DNA of 7,403 nucleotides, from NCBI GenBank assembly GCA_005240025.1, contig SBBK01000227.1, forward strand, positions 1 through 7,403. The letters are read 5' to 3'. Shown here in pieces: positions 1 to 5,808 of the stretch. The translations under genes were made by a program, and so were the position numbers. Source of the DNA: an archaeon. GTDB lineage: Archaea; Thermoproteota; Nitrososphaeria; Nitrososphaerales; Nitrosopumilaceae. Each line of letters opens with the position of its first letter. The first letter of the stretch is position 1. Under the pieces are notes generated by a model, which saw nothing but the letters and a program-made list of their open reading frames with translations, searched no databases and was not told where the DNA came from.

Positions 1-1
1 A

Positions 2-337
2 TCAAACATACGAATTTTGGCAGAATCAAAATATGGCGAGCTAAAAGACATTGAAAAAATGGCAGAACAGACCTCATCAATTGTGAACCTTTTTGACAGG
101 ATTTCAATAGAGTCGCAGGAAAAAATATCGCTCCCACAAGAGGTTCGCCAGTGGGCAATAAGCAAAATGCTTGAATGTGCGGACAAGTGGGAGATCCGGT
201 TCTCTGACCTGTTTGCAGTACTAGTAAACAGGATCGGTCGTGACCTGCTCAAAGAAAGCATACGGCTCCAGCAGGTCCGTGACATTTTTGGAATTCGCGG
301 CGTAGATGAGATCCGAAAAGAGCTCAACATGTCCTAG
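2..337 (+). CDS. Hypothetical protein, C-terminal part (5' end outside or ambiguous)
   Basis: The reading frame is open from base 2, so the gene probably begins upstream of the window. An in-frame TTG lies at 17 and an in-frame ATG at 59. The ATG at 59 has an AAAATAT stretch about 26 nt upstream, so a leaderless start there is a real alternative that would give a 92-residue protein. The product looks soluble, mostly helical and charged, with no membrane segment, signal peptide or cysteine cluster. I do not recognise a family or a catalytic motif. It ends 199 bp before the winged-helix gene on the same strand. The promoter and inverted repeats in that gap suggest that it is a separate transcription unit. 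The codon use and sequence look like a genuine gene; the function is unknown. Confidence 0.6.
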   Translation, partial: SNIRILAESKYGELKDIEKMAEQTSSIVNLFDRISIESQEKISLPQEVRQWAISKMLECADKWEIRFSDLFAVLVNRIGRDLLKESIRLQQVRDIFGIRGVDEIRKELNMS

Positions 338-415
338 ATCAAAAGCAGTCAGATACCCCAGGTCTCATTCCACATTAGTTTCAGATGACCTAATCATCAC
401 CCTGCGACTATCGTT

Positions 416-439
416 AAAATTACAGCAATATGTAATTTT
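416..439. repeat. Perfect 9-bp inverted repeat, candidate operator 1
   Basis: The arms AAAATTACA (416-424) and TGTAATTTT (431-439) are exact reverse complements separated by GCAATA. The repeat lies about 100 bp upstream of the winged-helix gene at 537, in non-coding sequence. Its symmetry fits binding of a dimeric regulator. A TATA-like TTAAAAT overlaps the left arm. That the operon's own winged-helix protein binds here is inference. Confidence 0.55.
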
Positions 440-467
440 CACGCACTGGCGAATGCCTGGATGGGCA

Positions 468-487
468 ACAATTTTTCACAAAATTGT
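468..487. repeat. Perfect 8-bp inverted repeat, candidate operator 2
   Basis: The arms ACAATTTT (468-475) and AAAATTGT (480-487) are exact reverse complements around TCAC. The half-site AAAATTGT resembles the AAAATTAC half-site of the dyad at 416-439. The centre, 477.5, is exactly 50 bp from the centre of the first dyad, 427.5, which is about five helical turns. It sits just upstream of the TATA box at 509-516. Confidence 0.55.
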
Positions 488-506
488 AACACAACTCGAC
501 CTTGTC

Positions 507-516
507 CATTAAAAAA
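507..516 (+). promoter_or_regulatory. TATA-box promoter of the winged-helix/AAA+ operon
   Basis: An A/T-rich box (CATTAAAAAA) is centred about 25 nt upstream of the ATG at 537. That is the archaeal distance from TATA box to transcription start, so the mRNA probably begins at or beside the start codon. Confidence 0.55.
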
Positions 517-536
517 AATTTCAGGGATTTATAGGC

Positions 537-1067
537 ATGAATTCCCAGATTCTTGACAAAGTACAGGCGTCGGGAGTCTGCGGAATAAAAAAGATGGAAC
601 TAAAAAAGATCTTTGGCTCAGACGCGGAATCCTCACTTGAAACACTCATCAAAGACGACCAGGTGATCGTTGACAACAAAGGAATCGCGTACTATGTCTG
701 GAGCAAGGAAAACTATCTGTCGCACATAAGCCAAAACGATCCAAAATTCAAAATTTTGTCAAAAATTGTCAAAAATCTGGAAGATACAGTACGTCAGCTA
801 CAGAGCCCAAAACCAAGCGAGCCGACAATTGATTTTGAGAATCTGTTTAACAAAGAAATCACAGCACTTTCCACCTCGCTGGGCTGGGTCCCCTTTGCAG
901 CAATACGGCAAAAAATCTGCCAAGAACATAACATCACTACTGAGAAATTTTATTCACAGGCATCATCACTAATCGAGGCAAACCAATCAAAATACGAGAT
1001 CTCAACCGGCGGCCAGGAGGGAGTCTTGGTGCGCGGTCTGCTACATGGCTATGTGAGAAGATTATGA
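537..1067 (+). CDS. Tandem winged-helix protein, partner of AAA+ ATPase
   Basis: This 176-residue protein has an N-terminal segment (about 3-60) with the usual winged-helix pattern: helix, KKMELKKIFG helix, a putative recognition helix around 31-41, then a beta wing that ends in AYYVWSKENY. A charged helical linker follows (about 68-92). The C-terminal region (about 104-174) has a second helical block and a wing-like segment, KYEISTGGQEGVLVRGLLHG, so it may be a second winged helix. The ATG start fits a TATA box 25 nt upstream. The stop overlaps the ATPase start as ATGA, so the two are almost certainly co-transcribed and probably translationally coupled. DNA binding is inferred from fold-like patterns and not from a recognised family. 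It may act as the DNA-recognition subunit or as a regulator of the ATPase; it may also bind the upstream dyads. Confidence 0.72.
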   Translation: MNSQILDKVQASGVCGIKKMELKKIFGSDAESSLETLIKDDQVIVDNKGIAYYVWSKENYLSHISQNDPKFKILSKIVKNLEDTVRQLQSPKPSEPTIDFENLFNKEITALSTSLGWVPFAAIRQKICQEHNITTEKFYSQASSLIEANQSKYEISTGGQEGVLVRGLLHGYVRRL

Positions 1068-2668
1068 CATATCCCTACGGTCTCAAATCAAACCCATATC
1101 CTAGTAGCCCTACCCCAACAGAAAATGACGCAAAAATTCTTGGAGGAACAAGACACCAAGAAGCCAAGGCTACAATAACGGAATGCGTTTCGGATCTTTA
1201 CAAATCGATATCTCGAAGAAACTCAACTGAAAACGATTTCAGGCTGATCACTGTAATTCAGGACGTGGGTTCCGGCAAGACACATCTTGCGTTGCACATC
1301 AAAACCATGAAGACAAGACAAGACATAATGACTACATATGTGGACCTATCGAGGATTTCGCCAAAGACAAACGAAAGCATCTACAACGCAATAATGAGGG
1401 GGTTTGGGAGGGAACTGTTCACTGATCTCAAGGCCAAGCTTTTGTACCAGATCTGTGAAAAGGCCCAAAAAGGAGACCATTTGGCAAAAAAAGCGCTCGG
1501 ATATGGAATTTTGGACAGACTCAAAGGAACAACACTAAAGCAAAAAACCGAGAACATCATATATGACAGGTCATCTGTTTTGAGCGCAGCCCTTGACAGC
1601 TACCTGGCGGCAAACCATGGCCAGCACGAATCGGCAATAATACGAAACGCGATAACCGGTTCGCATGACACCGTAAAGAACCTGGATGAAATTCACGGAA
1701 GGCTTGCGGCAATTGCCAGATTAAGTCATGATCTTTTGGGAAAGCTGACCTTGTTTGAGCTGGACGAATTAGATGCGCAGGAATGCTCACTTGAATTTAT
1801 AAAATCGCTGATCAACGCACACATTCCTGCATCTGTACTTCTTCTGATAACCACTCCATCATTGTACATGGATGTTCAGCGTACCAATCCGTCGGTATTT
1901 GACAGACTGGAAAAGGCCAACTACAAAATCGACCTTGCAGGCGCAAACGCAATTGATGAACTAATCGAAATAGCGATTGAATACATAAAAGAGGCAGACC
2001 GCACCGAACGATTTAACAAAAAAGAGCAGCAAGACCTGTCCGCAAAGATCCGTGTTCTGTGTGACGAGTTTCCAGAGTTTAGAAACGTTCGCTCTATAAT
2101 CAATATCCTAAACCATGCAATAGAAAGTGCAAGGGAACTCGGGGCATCTGAGATAACAGAGGCTGTAATTGATGAAACCATAAAGCAGACATACCCCGGT
2201 TTGAAGGTAAAGGGCAGTATCATGGAGGTGCCGATATCGGAGTTTATCAAAATAAAGCGTGTGTCTGCTCAAACGCAGGGCCTCATAAAACAGGCAATCT
2301 CGAATCTGGTCAATTTTGCGCACGAGATGGGTAATGTATCCAAAGCATCCAAGTCAAACCCATCGTTTGATGTTGTATATTCTGATCTGTTTGGCACAAA
2401 AATCGGAATCACCGTGGTAATGGACGCAAATCATTCTAAGAACTTTGAGACAATATCAAATGTAGTAAAATCCTCTGCATTTGTGGATAAGCTGGTTATT
2501 CTGACAAACACAAACATACCGCCATCAAGCCAGGCTACAATAGTGACCGTCGACAAATCAAAGGTAATAGATTTGCTGTACTTCAACTCCAAATACACAG
2601 AACACAAGCTCGACGAACCTGAAAATGAAAGGGTCAAGATGCTTGCAAAAACAATCAGTGTGATCTAG
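1064..2668 (+). CDS. AAA+ ATPase (ORC/Cdc6-like) with extra C-terminal domain
   Basis: The protein has 534 residues. The N-terminus reads YGLKSNPYP, followed by a GGTRHQE box (27-33), as in P-loop ATPases of the ExeA/ORC type. Walker A is QDVGSGKT (66-73), with Q in place of the usual first glycine. Walker B is LFELDE (230-235) with D234 and E235. A sensor-1-like strand LLLITTPS lies at 259-266. R281 in FDRLEK is a possible arginine finger, and RNVRSI (340-345) in a helical lid resembles sensor 2. A large helical insert lies between Walker A and Walker B (about 110-220). Residues 400-510 form a separate alpha/beta domain (FDVVYSDLFGTKIGITVVMD, then KLVILTNT), loosely like a restriction-endonuclease fold without clear catalytic residues. 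The start overlaps the winged-helix gene by 4 bp. ATP-driven DNA remodelling, loading or defence are all possible; the exact role is unknown. Confidence 0.8.
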   Translation: MTYPYGLKSNPYPSSPTPTENDAKILGGTRHQEAKATITECVSDLYKSISRRNSTENDFRLITVIQDVGSGKTHLALHIKTMKTRQDIMTTYVDLSRISPKTNESIYNAIMRGFGRELFTDLKAKLLYQICEKAQKGDHLAKKALGYGILDRLKGTTLKQKTENIIYDRSSVLSAALDSYLAANHGQHESAIIRNAITGSHDTVKNLDEIHGRLAAIARLSHDLLGKLTLFELDELDAQECSLEFIKSLINAHIPASVLLLITTPSLYMDVQRTNPSVFDRLEKANYKIDLAGANAIDELIEIAIEYIKEADRTERFNKKEQQDLSAKIRVLCDEFPEFRNVRSIINILNHAIESARELGASEITEAVIDETIKQTYPGLKVKGSIMEVPISEFIKIKRVSAQTQGLIKQAISNLVNFAHEMGNVSKASKSNPSFDVVYSDLFGTKIGITVVMDANHSKNFETISNVVKSSAFVDKLVILTNTNIPPSSQATIVTVDKSKVIDLLYFNSKYTEHKLDEPENERVKMLAKTISVI

Positions 2669-2697
2669 CACACCAAAAATTATCGGGATTGGCAACA

Positions 2698-2707
2698 CGT
2701 TTAAATC
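2698..2707 (+). promoter_or_regulatory. TATA-box promoter before the membrane coiled-coil gene
   Basis: CGTTTAAATC is centred about 28 nt upstream of the TTG at 2731, with no Shine-Dalgarno sequence between them. This supports a leaderless transcript starting near the TTG. Confidence 0.55.
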
Positions 2708-2730
2708 CAATGCCTCGATTCTAACTAAAA

Positions 2731-3108
2731 TTGGTTGATGATCCATCTAAGACTGAAAAAGACCAGTTTGATGAACAATCTAAATCGCGCCGCTCCTTCA
2801 TACTTGCAGTAGTGGTGGTAATTCCCTTTATGATCTACTTCGGGATAGTTCTTCTTTACTTCAAGGATGCAGTCCTTTTAGAAAAAATGACCGCATTGTT
2901 GGGTGGATTTGTTGCAGCGGTGCTTGGATATTACTTTGGGCAAAGACCTGTACAAAATCTTACACAACAACTTTCTAGGGCGACGGCAGAAAAGGAGGCA
3001 ACGAAACGGCGAGCCGAAGATGCTGTGGATGCAGCCAGCAGTGACGTAGACACCATGAAGGAGGAGCTAGAAAATATTAAAAGACTGCTGGGACTAAAAG
3101 AAGAGTAG
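2731..3108 (+). CDS. Small two-helix membrane protein with cytoplasmic coiled coil
   Basis: This 125-residue protein starts at TTG, chosen because a TATA box lies 28 nt upstream. A charged N-terminal segment (1-21) precedes a hydrophobic helix (about 23-44), a short loop, and a second helix (about 53-70) that ends in GYYFGQRP. Residues about 75-120 are charged and alanine-rich with heptad-like spacing, ending in LENIKRLLGLKEE, and probably form a coiled coil. The charge pattern suggests a hairpin with both ends in the cytoplasm. There is no catalytic motif. The next gene, a 50-residue coiled-coil protein, begins 8 nt after the stop, so the two probably form an operon and may bind each other. 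The function is unknown; scaffolding or membrane tethering is a guess. Confidence 0.72.
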   Translation: MVDDPSKTEKDQFDEQSKSRRSFILAVVVVIPFMIYFGIVLLYFKDAVLLEKMTALLGGFVAAVLGYYFGQRPVQNLTQQLSRATAEKEATKRRAEDAVDAASSDVDTMKEELENIKRLLGLKEE

Positions 3109-3116
3109 GGTTATCT

Positions 3117-3269
3117 ATGGAAATAAGCGATGAAAAACTAAAAAAAATAAAGGAAAAACTCAGCGATGAGAGTAACCTAAAAGAAGTCATTAATCGATTA
3201 AATTCCCTGTCAAACAAACTGGATAAAACACAAAAATCGATATCAGAAACCAAGAAAAAGTTCAGGTAA
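3117..3269 (+). CDS. 50-residue coiled-coil microprotein
   Basis: The ATG at 3117 opens a 50-codon frame ending in TAA at 3267-3269. The product is highly charged (MEISDEKLKKIKEKL at the start), lysine-rich, and has leucine/isoleucine spacing such as VINRLNSLSNKLDKT that fits a short amphipathic or coiled-coil helix. It has no membrane segment and no cysteine. It starts 8 nt after the stop of the membrane coiled-coil gene, so it is likely the second gene of that operon. Only a weak GGG lies upstream as a possible ribosome-binding site. The frame is short and lysine-biased, so a chance ORF is possible, but its position and helical pattern argue for a real gene. The likely role is a binding partner of its neighbour (inference). 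Confidence 0.55.
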   Translation: MEISDEKLKKIKEKLSDESNLKEVINRLNSLSNKLDKTQKSISETKKKFR

Positions 3270-3304
3270 ATACTAGAATCCTCAATCTGACTATACCCAA
3301 AATC

Positions 3305-3313
3305 ATTTTAAGT
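3305..3313 (+). promoter_or_regulatory. TATA-box promoter of the antiporter operon
   Basis: ATTTTAAGT is centred about 25 nt upstream of the GTG at 3334. No ribosome-binding site precedes the GTG, which supports a leaderless start there. Confidence 0.55.
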
Positions 3314-3333
3314 ATTTTAGCTACCACCAACTA

Positions 3334-4635
3334 GTGCAAAATCATCTTTTACAGATTGGACAGCAGGCAGCCAGTGGCGAGATCCAAAACATTATTGCCA
3401 AAATCACCCCGGAAATACCACACTCGTCCTTCATTACGGATCTGGCAATAATCATGCTAGTGGCATCGGTTGTGACCCTGACGTTTTTCAAGATGCGGCA
3501 GCCGCTAATTGTCGGCTACCTTTTTGCAGGCATGCTGATTGGGCCACTTTCGCCAATCTGGAGCTCTTTTTTGCCGCCAGAAAGTGGCGTCATGGGACTA
3601 GGCAAGCAGGGAATTCTTTCCGATATGGGGGTTCTTAACATCTTTTCAGAACTTGGAGTGATTTTGCTTTTGTTCGTGATCGGGATCGAGTTTCCATTCT
3701 CAAAAATTCGTTCAATAGGCAAGGTGGCAATAGGTGCCGGAACGATTGGATTGTTTTTGACACTTGGAATCGTGTTTTATGTGTCTGGCCTTGTGGGCCT
3801 GAACTTTATGGATTCGCTGTTTCTGGGTGCCGCACTCTCAATTAGCAGCACTGCAATCATTGTCAAAATACTCGAGGACACAGGTAAAATAAGAAAAGAA
3901 TCATCGATTTTGGTACTTGGAATGCTAATTGTCGAGGACGTAATTGCAGTAATTCTAATTGCAACCTTGGAATCTGTGGCGTTGGTGGGCGATGTCTCAT
4001 ATGACAGTATAATTGTGATCTTGGCAGTTGCCGCAGCATTAATCGGCGGGACGCTTACCGTGGGAATACGGGTAATTCCAAGACTGATTGACAAGGTTGC
4101 AGCAACCGAACACAAGGAAATCTTGCTCCTGTCTGTTCTCGGTGTCTGCTTTGGGTATGCATTGTTTGCAAACATTGTCGGCCTTTCGGTTGCCGTTGGG
4201 GCATTCCTTGCTGGGGTGCTGGTGGCAGAATCCAAGTCCGCCGAGGTCTCCAAAATCTTATCCAGTCCAATTAAGGACATGTTTGTAGCCATATTCTTTG
4301 TCTCGGTGGGGGCACTCATGGACATATCTGAACTGGGCAACTATGCATTGCTGGCCATAGGACTAGTCGCACTAGCAATTTTAGTCAAGTTTGGGGGCGC
4401 AATATCTGGAACACTTTTGTTCAGACAGGGAAAGGCAAAATCGCTGCGTTCTGCCTTTGCACTTGCAGGACCGCGTGGCGAGTTTTCAATAGTCATAGTA
4501 AAGACGGGCGTTGACATCGGGGTCGTGAGCAGCTTTGTCTTTCCGCTGATTGGTATTATATCAATCATTAGTGCGTTTGTTTCACCATTTTTAATTAGGG
4601 CGTCTGACAAAATCGTATCGAAGATGGAGGAATGA
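3334..4635 (+). CDS. Cation:proton antiporter, CPA2 (Kef/NapA-like) family
   Basis: This 433-residue polytopic membrane protein has about 12 hydrophobic helices after a roughly 35-residue amphipathic N-terminus. Family signatures include GYLFAGMLIGP (61-71), LGVILLLFVIGIEF (107-120), ALSISSTAIIVKILEDTGK (167-185), GMLIVEDVIAVIL (196-208), VGLSVAVGAFLAGVLVAES (282-300) and ALAGPRGEFSIV (376-387). D202 is the likely ion-binding acidic residue; K352 and R381 are other candidate charged residues in the core. Members of this family exchange Na+ or K+ for H+ across the cytoplasmic membrane. The protein stops right after the transport domain, with no RCK/TrkA-N or TrkA-C regulatory part, unlike many Kef proteins. 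The GTG start is supported by a TATA box 25 nt upstream. The next gene begins after 1 nt and may supply regulation. The ion specificity cannot be read from the sequence. Confidence 0.92.
   Translation: MQNHLLQIGQQAASGEIQNIIAKITPEIPHSSFITDLAIIMLVASVVTLTFFKMRQPLIVGYLFAGMLIGPLSPIWSSFLPPESGVMGLGKQGILSDMGVLNIFSELGVILLLFVIGIEFPFSKIRSIGKVAIGAGTIGLFLTLGIVFYVSGLVGLNFMDSLFLGAALSISSTAIIVKILEDTGKIRKESSILVLGMLIVEDVIAVILIATLESVALVGDVSYDSIIVILAVAAALIGGTLTVGIRVIPRLIDKVAATEHKEILLLSVLGVCFGYALFANIVGLSVAVGAFLAGVLVAESKSAEVSKILSSPIKDMFVAIFFVSVGALMDISELGNYALLAIGLVALAILVKFGGAISGTLLFRQGKAKSLRSAFALAGPRGEFSIVIVKTGVDIGVVSSFVFPLIGIISIISAFVSPFLIRASDKIVSKMEE
4626..4630 (+). promoter_or_regulatory. Shine-Dalgarno site GGAGG
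   Basis: GGAGG lies 6 nt upstream of the ATG at 4637 and inside the last codons of the antiporter gene. It fixes that start and is the only strong ribosome-binding site seen in the window, as expected for an internal operon gene. Confidence 0.7.
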
Positions 4636-4636
4636 A

Positions 4637-5065
4637 ATGCCTGAGGATGATTTGAAAAAACTTATGGATCGGGTGCATGTTGGGGTTACCTCATTTAACT
4701 ACAACGGAACCAGTGTTCCCTGCCTAATTTTGTCAGAAAAACGATTTGATCAGATAATGCAGCAAATAGCAGGAAAACCCCTCTCGGTTGAGACAAATCT
4801 TGACATTTTGCAGGACGGGCTGGGCCATGTCTTTGTTGATATAGTGCTCACATTTTCACAAGGCGGGATAGAGGAAAGGGTCCTCCTTTATGCAAATGAG
4901 TCGTTGCCGTTCTTCGAGGCACTTGCTGGCACGTCAATGCTTGCGCTGTCCTCGCCACACTCGCAGATTGGAAAAGACAATGTCTTTATGATCCAGCTTC
5001 CAAAACCCGAAAAAATATCGAATGCCCTTGAGATGATAAGACGGGGCCTAAAACCAAGGAACTAA
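4637..5065 (+). CDS. Unknown soluble protein co-transcribed with the antiporter
   Basis: This 142-residue protein starts at an ATG 1 nt after the antiporter stop, behind a GGAGG ribosome-binding site. It has no signal peptide or long hydrophobic helix, so it is probably cytoplasmic. The sequence suggests a mixed alpha/beta domain: strands near 13-32 (VHVGVTSFNYNGTSVPCLIL), a helix near 34-46, a central strand GHVFVDIVLTF (63-73), a strand RVLLYA (81-86), a small-residue turn ALAGTS (95-100) and a C-terminal helix 125-137. I do not recognise a family; it has no nucleotide-binding Rossmann glycine motif, so it is not an obvious RCK protein. The tight coupling suggests that it works with or regulates the transporter (inference). 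Its stop is 2 bp from the stop of the convergent minus-strand gene. Confidence 0.8.
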   Translation: MPEDDLKKLMDRVHVGVTSFNYNGTSVPCLILSEKRFDQIMQQIAGKPLSVETNLDILQDGLGHVFVDIVLTFSQGGIEERVLLYANESLPFFEALAGTSMLALSSPHSQIGKDNVFMIQLPKPEKISNALEMIRRGLKPRN

Positions 5066-5067
5066 TG

Positions 5068-5730
5068 CTATTCGGCCTTTGGCTTTTTGACCGATTTCTT
5101 GGCTTTTTTGGTTTTCTTGTCGGACTTGGAATAGGGTTTTTTGTCGGACTTTTGTTTAGAGCCCGTCTTGTCTTTTCCAGTTTTGTCTTTGGCCGCTGCC
5201 TTATTTTTGTCAACATCAGGAAGTGCTGGTTTTGGCTTTTCTGACTTTTGCACCATTGGGGCTTCTGCCGCTTTTGGTTCTTCTTTTGGTTGGGATGACG
5301 TGTCCTCACCAACCATTATCGAAAATGAGGCCTTTTCGGATGGCATGGGTTGAAACAAGATTCCTTGCACGTCTACTGTGATCTGGTGCTTGCCTCCATC
5401 CCTGAACTGGACTGGGATGGTGACCTTGCCAGTAGATGTGTGTGTGAGTTGGATTGGACCAAAGACTGCGTCGCCATCTCTTGTTACCGTGACGGTATAG
5501 TCGATGTGCTGCTGCACTGTTTTGGTCTGGGGATTTAAAAAGTCAATTTTTAGCTTGGCGCTGTCGCCTGGCTTGGGGGACTGGGGTTCTGTGGATATTC
5601 CTATGCTTAATGTTCCCCTCTCTGTGGCCGCAATCATCTGGTATGCTTCTGCAGCAGCCAAAAGTGGAAACGACACAAGCATTCCAGATGCAAAAACTAC
5701 GATACATGGGAGTGATGCTGCTAGTCTCAC
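5068..5730 (-). CDS. Secreted beta-sandwich protein with lysine-rich tail
   Basis: This 220-residue protein starts at GTG (5728-5730), supported by a TATA box about 26 nt upstream on the minus strand. Residues 1-28 form a signal peptide: a short basic start, a hydrophobic core VVFASGMLVSFPLLAAAEA and an Ala-x-Ala-type cleavage region. Residues about 38-141 alternate hydrophobic and polar positions and contain PKPGDSAKLKIDF, IDYTVTVTRDG and GKHQITVDVQG, which resembles an Ig-like or fibronectin-like extracellular beta sandwich. The tail (about 145-220) is Pro/Ala/Lys-rich and then strongly basic, with 20 lysines in the last 46 residues, short repeats KDKTG and SDKK, and no C-terminal membrane anchor. 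It may bind acidic surface layers, nucleic acid or another envelope component (inference). It is convergent with the antiporter operon. Confidence 0.85.
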   Translation of the reverse strand: MRLAASLPCIVVFASGMLVSFPLLAAAEAYQMIAATERGTLSIGISTEPQSPKPGDSAKLKIDFLNPQTKTVQQHIDYTVTVTRDGDAVFGPIQLTHTSTGKVTIPVQFRDGGKHQITVDVQGILFQPMPSEKASFSIMVGEDTSSQPKEEPKAAEAPMVQKSEKPKPALPDVDKNKAAAKDKTGKDKTGSKQKSDKKPYSKSDKKTKKAKKSVKKPKAE

Positions 5731-5750
5731 AACTCCTATCTGGGAAGGCG

Positions 5751-5760
5751 ATTTTTAAAT
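5751..5760 (-). promoter_or_regulatory. TATA-box promoter of the secreted protein gene
   Basis: Read on the minus strand, ATTTAAAAAT is centred about 26 nt upstream of the GTG start at 5730. It lies in an A/T-rich divergent control region shared with the CxxC gene at 5809. Confidence 0.55.
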
Positions 5761-5774
5761 TATATAATCATTGA

Positions 5775-5794
5775 TTCATATAGTGTCATTAAAT
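5775..5794 (+). promoter_or_regulatory. Candidate TATA region of the CxxC gene
   Basis: TTCATATAG (5775-5783) is about 29 nt upstream of the ATG at 5809 and fits a leaderless start. A second box, TTAAAT (5789-5794), is only about 17 nt from that ATG and would put transcription inside the gene, nearer the second ATG at 5827. Which box is used is unclear. Confidence 0.35.
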
Positions 5795-5808
5795 CCAACA
5801 CTATAGGC

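Noticed and set aside
306..512. Plus-strand 68-codon frame between the first two genes
   Set aside because: It starts inside the first gene, covers both inverted repeats of the control region, and its product is low in recognisable structure. The non-coding explanation is better.
766..972. Plus-strand 68-codon frame within the winged-helix gene
   Set aside because: It lies wholly inside the winged-helix gene in another frame and shows no domain pattern.
1557..2637. Minus-strand frames opposite the AAA+ gene (1557-1790, 1921-2250, 2108-2323, 2431-2637)
   Set aside because: They are shadows of a gene with clear Walker motifs, have no promoter-like boxes at matching positions, and their composition is implausible.
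3777..4340. 187-codon minus-strand frame opposite the antiporter
   Set aside because: It is long but mirrors the transmembrane codons of the antiporter, and its Ser/Thr/Ile-rich product is typical of an antisense shadow.
4986..5312. 108-codon minus-strand frame overlapping the secreted protein
   Set aside because: It is a frame-shifted reading of the lysine-rich tail; the other frame has a signal peptide and a TATA box.
5141..5758. Plus-strand frames opposite the secreted protein gene
   Set aside because: They are antisense to a convincing gene with a signal peptide; hydrophobic stretches arise from the complement of lysine codons.
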